A stretch of 64,000 nt of DNA from Jaltomata sinuosa (taxonomy: Eukaryota; Streptophyta; Magnoliopsida; Solanales; Solanaceae). This document shows, piece by piece, positions 12,266-25,000 of this stretch. A program made the translations under genes and the position numbers. Every line of letters begins with the position of its first letter. Within the stretch, counting starts at the first letter, position 1. The stretch is taken from assembly GCA_003996215.1 (NCBI GenBank), contig QJPP01005244.1, positions 1 through 64,000 on the forward strand, written 5' to 3'. Below the pieces are notes generated by a model, which saw only the letters and a program-made list of their open reading frames with translations, was not told the origin of the DNA and searched no databases.

Positions 12266-12557
12266 ATATTCACAGTTTTTTTAGTAGTGAATAGGTGGAA
12301 TGATCATGAACTTGGCCTGGAGGTTTGGGATTAGGCTATAATCTATGATGTTTTAGATATTGGTTGATTTTGTGTTTACATTCCTATTTTTAGACTACAA
12401 TCAAACCGAGGTTGTAAGAAAAGGGAAAGCTTAGGTTTGGTAGAGCATTTCAGGCTTGGATTGAGGTAGGTGATGGTTATTGTAGTTTATAATCCAATTT
12501 GTGTTATGTGTGCATAATAATTGTTTCTTAGTATTACTTTCTCAATACATGATCAGG

Positions 12558-15500
12558 TGTAATGACCCTTCCGGTCATTTACACATTTTCGCCTTTATTG
12601 TACCATTAGAGCTTACTTGTAGCGGCCCAAGTCATTTATGGCTTGTCGGGACCGGTAGTTTGGTGCCCGGGCCATTTGTTTGGTCTTTATGGCCGTTTCT
12701 CATTTTAGAGCTTAAACTTTGGAAATCGTTGACTTCCGACAACATTCTTGGTAATATCAAAGAATTAAACCAAGGTTCTAGGTTAAAGGAATTTCTTACA
12801 CAAAAGTTCGAGTTAAAGAAATGCCTCGTGTAACACCTCGCCCGTTTGGAAGGTTTAAAGTAACCCGTGCCTTTGGGGTAAGACTAATAGTGTCTAATAT
12901 ACTAATAAGGATGTGTTATGAGGTATTGTAATGGAAAAATGGTCGTATGATAAGTTTTGAAGTCAAGCAAGTTGCGAAACAAAAGTCGGAAAAAGTTATT
13001 GTAAATTCCTTTAAGGAATTCTCTTCAAATTTGGGTTAAATGTCTTGGGGTGTTTCTCCCTATATATAAAGATTTAGTGGGCCCCTAATATACCAAATCG
13101 AAGGTCTACAAGTCTAGTTTCCAACGCACTAAACCGTTCATCCATACCACTTCAGAATAGAGAGATATTCACATTTTCGTAAGACCACGCAAGCAGACAC
13201 GTCAAGGTGGGGCCCGCATCCTAAGTCGGTTTTGCTTTATAAAAGGTGTTCCAGCTTCGTTTTAATTCATAAAAATCACCCAAAAGCTTCAGAAAATCAG
13301 AGGTAAAGTCCCTAAATAATCCATGGACTTTTATCCTTTCAATTCGGAAGTTTAACGGAAGTTGCTCTACGTCGCGAGCTCGTCATTTTGGTATAGTTTT
13401 CCCCGTCGATTTCATGGCGTATCTTTGTGGGTGTTGATGCAGCGAGCCAGCAGGTGTTTTTTGAGTATTTGGCAGTATCTACGGAGTTATATTGGCGAGG
13501 TATGGATCCCGTACACTTATCTATTTGTTGAATCAAGATTCTAAGCTTCTAGTCACGAAAAGTTGTATTTTTCGATAACTTGTAGTAGTTTCTTGTTGGA
13601 TTTTGATATGTTTGTTGCTCCTGCAAGTAGGAAGGTTGTTAATCTTGGGATATTGAATATTTTTGTCAAGGAATCTCTCCCCTACGACCCTCCTTCGTTA
13701 TTATATGTTCTAGTATTGTTTTATGGATTTCTGAGCCACGAAGTGGTATTTTGGATTTGTGGCTTTGGACAAGCCCTCTATCTTGTTATGTTTGGTTATT
13801 GTTGTGGTGTTCTGGTTGTGGTAAGGTGATGGAGGGATTGGGAAATTGTGCCATTCTTTTTGGGATCGCATACGATAGTGATTGGATTGGACAACGTGAA
13901 GTATGCCTTGAAATAGTGCCTCGGGAGCTCGTCGCTCCTTTGAGATGTGGTTAACATATTGTTGTTGGATTTAGCTGCCATTTATTGTTGTTATTGGCCT
14001 CATCTTATGTTTTGGAGTTGGCTGGTCGTGAGTGTGACATTAACACCTTATCAAATGGCTATGGCTCGTTCTTGCAGCCTTGTCGATTCTAGCAATTGTT
14101 CCATTACCTTGGTTGGTCAGGCTTCATAGAGATGCCTTTGGGGCTTCAGTTGAAAGTATTTGTTTTGTGTGATTCAGAGCTTCCTGGAGCAGTTCGAGCC
14201 TGGACGACGTCGTTCCCTCAGCTAGTCATCGGATGACAGGTAGGTTATGGTTTTCCCCTATCTAGACTCTGCGTATATAGGCTATAACTGCATTAATTAA
14301 CATCCTTGGATGGGTTGTTATAGGTTGGTACCCCAGACCTTGTCCACCTTGTTCGTCCGTTATTTCATGCGTTGTTTGTAGTATTCGCGTAGTATTGTAT
14401 ATTACCCTTGTGGTCCTGTGTGGCCTTGTATTGACTCTGGAACATAGATGGTGGGTTATTAGGGAATGTCCGCGAGTCCCGGACATAGATATTATCCTTT
14501 TAGGGTGGTTATGTCTGCTGAGTAGCTGTTGGGCCTGTGCAGGGCTGATAGGAGTTGTTGTGAGCCATTTGGCTACTTTTATATTTGTGTGCGAGCATAT
14601 CATCCATGAAAAAGGTTTTCCCCTGCATGTTTTACTACAGTTTTGGCTGCGAGCCACTACTGACAGTTTTCCTAAATTTGCATGGCCCTGGGGGCTTTTT
14701 TTTGGTACTGTTGATGATAGAAAAGGGGATTTTTGGATGTTTTTGCACTGATTTTATTACTGATACTAGTCTCTGCGGGGCAGAGCACCAGACTTGATTT
14801 TATTACTGATACTAGTCTCTGCAGGGTAGAGCACCAGACTTGATTTTATTACTGATACTAGTCTCTGCGGGGCGGAGCACTAGACTTGATTTACTACAGT
14901 TTTAGACCCGGTTACTCCCGGGCACCCTTGAAGGGGTTTTTGAGGCATTTTCTACTACTTTAGTCCTTGACATGGTCTGGGCATGCATATTTGAGACTCG
15001 GTCTCTATCTTGATCCCGGACTTGCTTCCAGATGACATGTCTTGATACTGAGTTTTAGTATAGGGTCGGGGACCTCCATGGACCTTGCCGCTCTGGGCCT
15101 AGGGCTTTGGGCTGCGTACGCCGGAGGGAAGGGTATACGATGGAGTAGAGGTATACAGGCTGAATCCTTCCATGGAACTTACCTACTGGGCCCGATTTGC
15201 ACCGAAGGAGGTACATACAGAGGTTCTATTTCATATCATATCATATCATATCATGCATTGGATTCCACCCTTGCTTGCTCTGTGTTCAGTGTACGCTCCG
15301 GTAGTATGCGATGACGGAGGGTTTGCTTTCACTTGATTGTGTTCCTCGATTGTATGAGCGGCCGTTGGGACTATAGGTAGACTATATGTACTCCTGTCTT
15401 TATTTAGAGCTTGTCTTGGCACCCAGTTCTTGAAAGATTAGTGATGGCTAGCCTGTTGAGGCTTTGGTTGTGAGATTTTTGATTATTGAGAGGGCTTTAG

Positions 15501-16486
15501 AGTCCTATCTTATTGAGGCACTTTTGTGTGGCCTTCTGAGCAGAGTGTGAGACTCTGGTTCTATTCTTGTGGGAAGCCGAGTGGTATATCTCGGTTATTG
15601 TGGTTTAGTTATTTCATCCTAGGGTGGTACTTGTGAGGTGATTCCCTGGTTATGATATCATGTGATTGGATCGGTGTTATGACTTTCTTATACTGGTTGA
15701 TTCCATTTTGAGTATGTTAGACTGCTCTCCGTCTTTTCCTTCTACTTGAGGTTACCGGTATACCGCCATTTTCTCAACTCTCTCTCTACTTACTTATATT
15801 ATTGTGCAAGGACTCTAGGTGCGTTTTTCTTTCCTTCACCTGTGATTCTATGTAATTGTATCTCTGTGCTAGCATGTGTTACTTGAAGCTCTTGGTTATG
15901 GATGATCTGTGCTAGCTCCTTGTGCCTTGCTTATTGCTTCAGTGACTTCTTTCTTGCTATCTGTTACTTAATGCTTTTATATCTTATATGCGCTCAGTCG
16001 GACGATGATACCTACTGAGTACCCGTGGTTTTGGTACTCATGTCATACTTCTGCACTTTTTGGTGCAGATATTAGCCGAGCTTTCGCTGTTGAACGCATT
16101 GGAGACTCGTGCAGCTTTTGGATCTTCGAGACTAGGGTGAGCGCCTGATGGTCGGGGCTTGTCTACATATCATCTTTTTTACTGTTACTCTTTGTATATT
16201 TGGAGACAGTTGTACTTATCATTTAGTTACTTCTATCACTTGTATTCTATTAGAAGCTTATGTACTGTCGATACCAAGTCTTGGGGTTGGTGTAGTTTCA
16301 TGATGTATATATTCGGGTAAATTGCTTCCGTATTGTCTTATCTTTACATTCTTCTTCTGCTTATCTCAGTTTGTTGAGCGTATTGGTTAGGTAGTAGCCC
16401 ATTACTAGCTGTTCCGGGCTATGGGAATTGGTTCGCCTACTGGGGGTTGTAGGTGCCATCATGACTTGAGAAATCGGGTCGTGACA
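12558..16486 (+). mobile_element. Composite solo LTR (3929 bp) with target duplication TCAGG
   Basis: TCAGG at 12553-12557 and 16487-16491 flank a block with TG...CA ends (TGTAATGACCC ... GGGTCGTGACA) and no internal retroelement genes, so it is a solo LTR. An internal second LTR start, TGTAACACCTCGCCCG, lies at 12829. The portion 12829-16486 matches the Gyp-2 LTR and, in its first few hundred bases, the Gyp-3 LTR. The first 271 bp belong to a different 5' end that resembles the first bases of the Gyp-2 LTR. It sits in the Gyp-1 LTR. Long frames within it, for example 14395-14751, are not genes. Confidence 0.85.
14749..14886. repeat. 46-bp minisatellite, three copies, in the solo LTR
   Basis: Units start at 14749, 14795 and 14841 with 'tgattttattactgatacta' and end 'gagcaccagact'. 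A fourth truncated start occurs at 14887. Confidence 0.9.
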
Positions 16487-17788
16487 TCAGGAAAAAGAAA
16501 ATGATTGTTAAATGATATCCTAAGTGTTAATCACATGCAATGAGTCTATTTGAGAGCTTATTGGTTTTTAAAAGTGTTGTTCTGTTATCATTGTTGTTGT
16601 GATTGAATTGATATTTGTCATTATTGTAGAATGTACCTGTATTTGTACATCTCAATAGGAATGGTTGATATAAGGTTGGTAGGCACTCGATGTCTGGGAT
16701 TTGGTACACGGATAAGAGCTCGTCCCCTGCAGGTCATGGCTAGTGAGCGACCAGAAGACCTTTAGCATGTGTGTACAGGTAATTAGTGAGTGTTATGGTT
16801 CCTTGAGTGAATCAGAGATTATGTGTTCTTGATTATGTTGGTTCCTTGAGTGAACCGAGTTAACTTTTTAATTGGCATATATGTTGGTTCCTTGAGTGAA
16901 CCGGGATTCATTGTTTACTTGTCATATATATTGGTCCTTGAGTGATCGGGTTGATGTGCTTAAGTGCTAAGGTGGTTTATTTTATAAATTGAGATGCATG
17001 TTAATTGACATAGTTGATGTCGTAGAGATCCTTGGGTGGTTCGAGTTACTTGCAAGAAATGACATAACTCTATGTTGTTTGTTACTTATGTAGTTAGACA
17101 TGACTTATATGGTTGTTGATTCAGGATTATTGACTTGGAGTCTTATTGGTGTTTGTAGTCGGTTTGACTTGTTATTCTTGTTGACTCACTTGACTGAATT
17201 TCATGTAATACTAGTTACATGGTTAAATGATTATGAACTTGGTTTAGAGTTGCATAATAGGGAACCATGGTTGTTTTGTTGTACTACATTAAAGTTGTAT
17301 GTTCATATTTCTCATTTTTTAGTTGACCGATGATCCTACCAGTACACCGTTGTTTCTTGTGTACTGATAGTGCATGTTCTCTTCTTTTATTGAGTATAGG
17401 ACATATTTCGGGGACTGTTTTGAGACCTCAGCTGTGAGTCCGGCGATATCCGAACTCAAGGGTGAGCAGCATCTTCTGGGCTACCATGAGTTCTTCATTT
17501 GTTTTTGGTCCATTGTTTGGACTTAGACATTATTTTATTTTAGGTTGTATCCCCTTATTTCAGACAGTTAGTACAGTTTTGGTACGATAACTTTCAGATT
17601 CTAGGGATTTTTCATTTCCGCAAGTTGTTCTTACTTCCGTTTTAAAGATATGGATTATTGGTTTAATTAATGAGAATTGCTTTAGTTGCCTAATTTTGGT
17701 TAAGTGTTGGGTTAGTTTATTTGGTTATTTGGTTCTCCCATCGGGGGTTTAGTGTGGGTTCCACTTGTGGTGGATTTAGGTCATGACA

Positions 17789-17814
17789 CGTACGAGCTTT
17801 GAAGTCTAAGTAGA
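17789..17814. other. Short junction between Gyp-1 and the Athila-type element
   Basis: Twenty-six bases beginning CGTAC separate the Gyp-1 LTR end from the first base range shared by the two Athila LTRs. CGTAC is the candidate right target duplication of Gyp-1; its left partner is outside the window. Confidence 0.4.
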
Positions 17815-18966
17815 AGCCAAAATGCCAATCCAGAACAAGTACAATGGTGCAAGACCAAGGACGGATGCTTACAGTGAAGAAAATTTGATGGAGGTACAAA
17901 ATACACTATTGCGCTACCTGGCTAATGCAGCAGTACAAATTTGAGCCCCCAAATGATTTGCCATAGCCAATGCCCTTATGGCCTATGACGGGGCCTAGGG
18001 TGTCGCCTGGGGCCTTGTCGTAGTGTAATTTTGGGCCAAATTTTCTGGTCTTAACTTTTAAGGGTATATTCATCCCAGGAATTTTAGAAACTCTATAAAT
18101 ACATCCTAAACTAAGTTTTTGGAGGATATCCAAGCCTAGAATGCAGAGAGAGGTGGAAGAACAACATATGTTTCCTTTATTTAATCTCCAAACATATGTT
18201 ATTCATGAATTTGTTGGCTTGCAATCAAGTTATGAGTAGCTAAACTTCTAGTATCTACGGTTGTGGTATGAACATGATGGTTTGATGTTTGATAATTGTA
18301 TTTTATCTTGATTTTCCAGTATTGAGTTATTTACTTTTTCTTGAGCTTAATTATTTGATTCTCTGGCCAATTATCAAATATTATCTACAGCGCATAAATT
18401 AGACTAGAAATAGAGAATTTGTGTGCGTAATAAGAAAAAGTAGGGCTTGGTTGTGAATCTTATAGGGAAAGGGGAACAAATTCACTAACGTGGATAGGAA
18501 TATACCCATTAGCCTTGCAAAGCTGATACAAGTGACATATTACATGCACTTCACTATTGACCATTGACCATAGAAATATAGGTGTCAGGAATAGTCAAGT
18601 AGTCTTAGAGTTGTTTGAAATACGCTCAATAAAGTATTATCAACCTGCAACTAATAACTCAAGAAAATATTTAAGCATACGATTGGATAACTCAACCAGA
18701 TTGTTACATCACCATGACCCTGAATTCTTTTTCTCGTCTGAATTACAACAATTAAATCTTCGACTTGTTTCACATTCATTAGTGATTTTAGTTAGATTAG
18801 CGTAGCAAACCTTAATTCCTCTCAATTATTTGTTATATGCTGAATATTTAGAATAAGAATTCAAATTACACAATCAATTTGTCAAATTTTTGTGGGATCG
18901 ATAACTGAACTTAACCTCATATATTAATTGTACGACTACGTGTACTTGTGTATGGGTTAGATGCAA
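17815..18966 (+). mobile_element. Athila-type element, first LTR
   Basis: About 1.15 kb is repeated in direct orientation at 21135-22092 plus 32787-32953. Shared landmarks include 'tgccaatc', 'cctctataaatacatcc'-like sequence, 'cctagaatgca(g/a)agagagg', and 'cttgtgtatg(g/t)gttag' at the end. A TATA-like CTATAAATAC occurs at about 18092, and this is the plausible promoter of the element. The exact first base is uncertain because TG/CA ends are not cleanly conserved. Confidence 0.75.
18090..18103 (+). promoter_or_regulatory. TATA-like box in Athila LTR
   Basis: CTCTATAAATACAT is conserved in both LTR copies (second at about 21399) and lies in the middle of the LTR, where the U3/R boundary would be. 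Promoter role inferred. Confidence 0.5.
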
Positions 18967-18968
18967 CA

Positions 18969-18993
18969 AATTTTGGTGTCGTTGTCAGGGATT
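18969..18993 (+). other. Primer-binding site of the Athila-type element
   Basis: Immediately after the LTR the sequence reads TTTTGGTGTCGTTGTCAGGG, a diverged form of the TGGCGCCGTTGCCGGGGA site (tRNA-Asp type) used by plant Athila/Tat elements. Confidence 0.75.
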
Positions 18994-19084
18994 TGAGTAG
19001 AATTGATATATTATTTTGAATCACTATTATGCTATTCAAATTTAACTTTTTTTGTTATTTTTGTGCATCACAGGTTATAGATTA

Positions 19085-21134
19085 GTGTATGCCCAACACT
19101 AGAAGTCAAGGAAATACTTTGATTCCTATTGATCTGAAACTTGAATAAATTCTTAGGGAGTTAAGAGCTATGGGCAATAACAACCTGAATCCCAACCCAA
19201 TTAACAACAGGGCTTCCCTATCGACAGCTTCTGCCGCATAAGAACACGATCCTTTATCGAACATTGCGAGACCAAATCACAAAAATTCCTCCAAGGCTAT
19301 AGTCAAGCTAACCATCACAGGAAATTTTAAGTTGAAAGAAGGTACAGTGTGACTAGTGCAGAACACTTTCTAGTTTCAAGGTAAACTGTATGAAGACCCA
19401 CATAAGCATCGAATTGAGGTCGTCGAGCTGAATGACAACTTCCACTATCACAATGTCTTTGATGAATATGTCAATTGGCATTGTTCCCCTTCTTACTAAT
19501 TGTGGAAGCCAAGAAGTGGTTACAGAACAAACTTGCAGGATCAATCACAACTTGGGATGTTTTGTCGGAGAGGTTCCTCAACAAATTCTTTTCATTAAGG
19601 AGGATAAAAGAGCTAAGAGGTAAGATATCTAGGTTCGTGCAGAAAGATAATAAGTTACTTCCACAGGCTTGAGAAAGGTTCAAAGGTTATCTGTGAGATT
19701 GTCTGCATCACTAGCAGCCAAAAGAGATTATTAGGCACAATTTCATAGAGGGGTTGAGGCCGAATTCAAAGTTACTCTTAAAAAATACAGCTCAAGGGAA
19801 AAAAATTCTCCAAGAGTTACGATAAGATTGAAGCCCTAATCTATCTAATGTCCACGAAAAGTAAAGAACACAAAGAACCAAGCATGGTTTTTTCCTTCTC
19901 TTCATAAAAAGCACCAGGGATGTTGGAGTTAGATGATGTGTAAGTCATAAGATCCGAGAATGGTCAGATTTGCACCTTATTGAAACAGTTTTTGACATCG
20001 CCAAGTAAGACCCAGGTTCAACAGACCCCCCTATCATGTGAGATCTGCAGAGAAAATCATACATATTCAGGATGACCTCTGAATCTTGAATCCATTTACT
20101 ATGTGGGACAGCAGAGTCATGGTTTGTGATATCAAGGGAACAACTACAATCTGAACTACAGAAACCACCCAAATTTCTCTTGAAGTGGGAACCAGAATGC
20201 TCAAAGATGACAGTACATGCAGTAAGCCCCATAGCTGAGCAGTTCTTTAGAAGAGACATTAAAATAGTTCGTGGCCTAGCAATAACAACAACAACAAGCT
20301 CAGTTACAGATTAACAATAAAACTAAGAAGTCTATCACTAACCTGTAGCATCGGATAGGCAATTTTCCACTGCACAATGTGTGAGACTTTAGGGTGCATT
20401 CAAGTGATACAAAGAATCCAAAATAGGTGATGGAAATTACATGGAGGAATGGTAGAGAGTTGGTTGAACAACCTCCAAAAAATAAAGTGTAGGAGGAAAG
20501 TTCAGAGTTAGTTTAGAGAGAAGAAGAGCTTGATAGAATAGATACAGTCATCGAGAAGGAGCAAAATCCTCTACCCCCTTCCTACAAAGACTCATTCCAA
20601 CACCAAATCCCCATCCAGCTCCAGAGCCTATACAAGAAGAGTAAGTTAAGGAAGAGGTTGTTGAGAAGCCAAAACTTGTGGTCAAAAGACCCCCTCCACC
20701 ATTTCCATAGAGGTTTTAGAAGAGCAAGGATGATGCTAGTTTCTGAAAGTTCCTTGATATCTTTAAGCAACTTCACATAAATAATCCACTGAATTGATGC
20801 CCTAAGACATATGCCAAAATATGCGAAAATATATGAGAGATGTGATGGCATACAAAAGAAGCCTTGTTGAGTTTGAAACAATTGCACTTACTGAGGAGTT
20901 CAGTTCGTAGGTATTGAGCAAGTTCCCCAAAAGCTCAAGGATCCTAGGAGTTTCACAATCCCTATACAATTGGTGAAAGTGATGTTGGGCAAGCTTTATG
21001 TGATTTGGGGGTAAGTATAAATTTGATGCCCATATTTGTGTTAAAGATACTCAGTTTGGGAGAACTGCAACCTACCACTATCAACCTACAACTAGTTGAT
21101 CGATCACATATTACTCCAGATAGGGTAAGAAAAA
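19085..21134 (+). pseudogene. Athila-type gag and protease remnant; pol missing
   Basis: In the best frame 19475-19672 encodes AKKWLQNKLAGSITTWDVLS followed by ERFLNKFF, the characteristic Athila/Tat gag core (A.AWL..L..GSITTW..L...F). Many stops and frameshifts follow. At about 20935-21125, scattered over frames, are pieces equivalent to the Athila protease block (..FTIP...G.....ALCDLGASINLMP...). The sequence then passes directly into the second LTR: RT, RNase H, integrase and the usual 3' region are absent. This is therefore an internally deleted derivative that could move only in trans, and is now decayed. Confidence 0.75.
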
Positions 21135-22092
21135 GCCGAATATGCCAATCTGGGACAAGTACGAAAGTTTAAGACCAAGGTCAAAGGGTTAAAGTGAAGA
21201 AAAATTGATAGAGGCGCAAGAATACATTATTGCACCACCCTGGGCGATGCAGCAATAAAAAATTGATCCCCCAAATGATTTTCCATATCCAAAACCCAAA
21301 TGGACTATAGCGGGGACTAGGGTATCGCTTGGGGCCTCGCCGTAGTGCAATTCTGGGCTAAAATTTTAAGGGTATTTTCATCCCAAGACTTTTAGGAACT
21401 CTATAAATACATCCTAAAACTAATTTTTAGAGGATATTCAAGCCTAGAATGCAAAGAGAGGTGGAAGAACGACATCTTTGTAGGTTTTTCATTATTTTTC
21501 CTTTCTTTAATATTCAAACATATGGTATTCATGAATTTGTTGGCTTATAATCAAGTTGTAAGCAGCTAAACTTCTAGTATCTAGGGTTGTGGTATGAACA
21601 TGATGGTTTGATGTTTGATAATCGTACGTTTATCTTGATTTTCCAATATTGAGTTATTTATTTTTTCTTGAGCTTAATTATTTGATTCTCTGGCCAATTA
21701 TTAAATACTATCTATGCCACGCACATTGTACTAGGAATATGGAATTTTCTAGCGTAATAAAAAAGTAAGGCTTGGTTGTGAACCTTATAAGGAAAGGGGA
21801 ACGATTCGCTAACATGGATAAGAATATACCCGTTACCCTTGCTCAATTGATACAGATGACATATCACATGCACGTCACTATCGATCGATGACCATAAGAA
21901 TATACGCTTTAAAAATAGTCAAGTAGTCTTAGAGTTTTTGGCAATACGCTCAATAAAGTATTATCAACCTGCAACTAGTAACTCAGGAAACATTTAAGCA
22001 CATACATTACCCTGACCCTAGATCCTTTCTCTCATATGAATTACAACAATTAAATCTTCAGCTTGTTTCACATTCATTAGTGATTTTAGTTA

Positions 22093-25000
22093 TGTTACGC
22101 CCCAAACTCAGGGGGCGCAACTGGCACCTAATGCCAAAACTTAGGCCAAAGTCAGCCCTGCTAAACTATTTGCCAATGGCGCATAGCAGCCATACACAAT
22201 CAAGAAAACAAACAAGTATATCTCGGATAACAAAATCATTCCTTAGTTTGCAAGGCTCCTGTCAAAAGCTCTAGAAAGAAAACAGCTACTCCCAAAAATT
22301 CATATAAAGTAATAAGCAGGTAGCACAAAACTTCTATTTGGGCTGTCGAGGCCTCCATGATATCTAGGAAAGAATAAATGCTATGCAGGTCGTCAAGGAC
22401 ACCATGACATCTAGTTAAAAGCTGAAAATATGTAAATACAATATAAACTAGGCAATTGAGCCCTCTAAACTACCAACAAACAACAATAAGTCCCAATTGG
22501 CTAACAAGCTATAGCTAATAAACATACAAGGCCAAAATGGCCACCATCGTATCTATGCAATCCAACTGACTAGTCTGCAAGCCTCTATAATACAATACTT
22601 GGTGGGACAGGGCCCCAACCTAACCAAAAACTATAAATAGCAAAAAGGCAAACCTCTGAGACTCTTGCGACCCCTGAAAAGAAAAGAGTCAACCAACCCG
22701 CTGAAAGCTCGGCTATGCTACCCAATAGGTCTATCTGGTCATTGCTCAAAACCTGCAGGCATGAATGTAGCGCCCCCAGGCAATGGAGTGTCAGTACAAA
22801 ATAATGTACCGAGCATGTAAGGCAAACTGGAAATTGAAATTGAAGTGTAGGGACTGAACATAAGGTCATGAGTAAAACATAAGTACAATAACTTATCTTC
22901 CTGCAATAAAATACCATCTAAAGCACAGAGCAAACAATAACCTTACTTGACCCCCATAAGCCTGGAAGGTACAAACAACATACAATTTCCATAAGTCCTA
23001 GTAGGCGCAAATAGTTGTTAAATACCCATATTTACCCCCTTACCTGGACCCAGGAAAAGAGTCAACCAACCCGCTGAAAGCTCGGCTATGCTATCCGACA
23101 GGTCTATCTAGTCGTTGCTCAAAACCTGCAGGAATAAATGCAGCACCCCCAGGTAATAGGGCATCAGTATGAATTAATATACCGAGCATGTAAGGTAAAC
23201 TGAAAACAGAAACTGAAGTGCAGGAACTGAACAAAAGGTCAGGAGTAACATAAGTACTATAACTTACCATCCTGCAATAAAATACCATCTATAGCACAGA
23301 GCAAACAATAACCTTACATATACCCCATAATCCCGACAGGTACAAACAATATACAATTTCCATAAGTCTTAGTAAGCGCAAACAGTCGCTAAATACCCAT
23401 AGTAAACCCCTTACCTGGACCCCAGTTTAATACCCATACTGATACCCTTACCTTGACCCCAGTGATAATCTGATCTGAATTGTCTGATTTTACTTGTGTC
23501 ATGAATCAGTGCAACTCTGAGGATCTGTGGTACCATATAAGTGCTTCCCCATAGGTACAGCCTGCCCATCCTGTAGGCACGGTCTGCCCGACCCAAAGGC
23601 ATGGTAATGTAATATAACTGTTGTCCCGTAGGTACAGCCTACCCGTCCTACAGGTACGGTCTTCCTAGCTTGAAGGCATATTAATAAAATGTAATTGCTG
23701 CCCTGTAGGTACTGTAGGTACAGCTTGCACATCCCATAGGTACGTCTACCTGGCCTGAAGGAACGGTAATAGTAACCAGAATGTAAGCTCCAAAACCCTG
23801 CAGTGTCAGTGTCTGCTGAGGCCAAAACAAGCTTATAGGTGATAGCAAGATGATAAAAATAACACAATAATATCATGTAATCACATGTGACCTCAATACA
23901 ATTATAACATGCTTTTCTAGGCCACTAAATATGGAATAGAGTACTGTTGATAGTCGCTATATCATGTTGTGGGAAAAACTCTTTACTATAAGACCACTAG
24001 TCGAATAACATTGCTACACATTCTATACAAACTTTGGCCTTAAAGGTCATGACAAAAAGTGAAAAGGAAGTGTTAACATACCTTTTAACTGAAGTCCCAA
24101 AGGCGTCTCTATGAAGCTTGACCAACCAAGGTAATGGAATAATTGCTAGAATCGACAAGGCTAAAAGAACGAGCCATAGCCAATTGATAAGGCATTAAGG
24201 TCGTCACTATGACCAGCCCACTTTAACTCAACAAATTACATCATAATCTCTACCAAACCAACAACTAATAACCACAATAAGAAGTGATCAACATCTCACA
24301 AGAGCGGTGAGCTCCCGAAGAAATATAATAAGACGTACTTCATGTTGTTCAATCCAACAACCATAATAAGTGACTCCAATAAGAATCACACCAAACCCCC
24401 AGTCCCTCCAACAACTTAACACCATTAATATACAATAATAATAGCCCAACTCAAAAAGACAAAGGGGCTGCCCGGAGCCACGGATCCAAAATACCACTTT
24501 GTAGCTCGAAAATCTATAAAACAATACTAGAATATGAAATTGCAAAGGAGGGTCATAGTAGAAAGGTTACCTCAAAATATTTTTTTGAAATATCAATCTA
24601 AACATGCTGTTAGAATGACCCTCCACGAGCTGTAATAATATACAACAAGAAAATGCGACAACTATGCCGGTAATAATAAGTCCTTCTCGGAATTGATTCT
24701 AAAGCTCAAATTAAGAATGAGTCGAGGATTTAGAACTCTTACCTTCTGATAATCAGATGATAACACTAAAGAAACATCAAATCCATGAACTACCTATTTG
24801 CAGTATCAAAAAATGGAGCCAAAATCAATGAGAAAGCTATAACACAATGATGAGCTCGCGATGTAGAGAAACTTCTGTTAAACTTCTAAATTGAAAGCAT
24901 CAATGTCCATGGAGTATTTAGGGTCTTTCCCACTGATATTTTACAGTTTTTGGTTGAGTTTTATGAATTAAAACAAAGGAGAATCATCCTTTAAAGAGCT

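Larger units (their letters stand above)
7203..12289. mobile_element. CACTA (En/Spm-type) DNA transposon, non-autonomous as seen, 5087 bp
   Basis: The left end reads CACTAATAAAAAAACAGGG and the right end, reverse complemented, CACTACTAAAAAAACTGTG. Both are flanked by AAT (7200-7202 and 12290-12292), the 3-bp target duplication expected for CACTA elements. Both subterminal regions (about 7225-7770 and 11475-12265) carry many copies of a CCGACCTC...GAGGTCGGT motif in both orientations, the usual transposase-binding arrangement. The interior has no recognisable transposase. It instead holds tandem repeats, an LTR fragment, and a GC-rich exon-like block, listed separately. Excision of the element leaves a continuous Gyp-1 LTR. 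Confidence 0.92.
6304..17788 (+). mobile_element. Gyp-1 3' LTR in three pieces: 6304-7202, 12293-12557, 16492-17788
   Basis: After the pol end the sequence TATAACAACCC (expected TGTAACAACCC with one base changed) starts the LTR, and it closes GGTCATGACA at 17788. Removing the CACTA element and the solo LTR, each with one copy of its target duplication, gives a continuous LTR of about 2.46 kb. Inside are a 31-bp near-tandem duplication at about 6715-6775 ending in GCTATAGCGGGA, and a 'ggttccttgagtgaacc' motif repeated about four times at 16795-16960. No 5' LTR partner is in the window, so its identity as 3' LTR is inferred from position after the chromodomain-like tail. Confidence 0.8.

Noticed and set aside
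14395..14751. 118-codon frame and its antisense 131-codon partner
   Set aside because: Both are within the solo LTR and have no family features.
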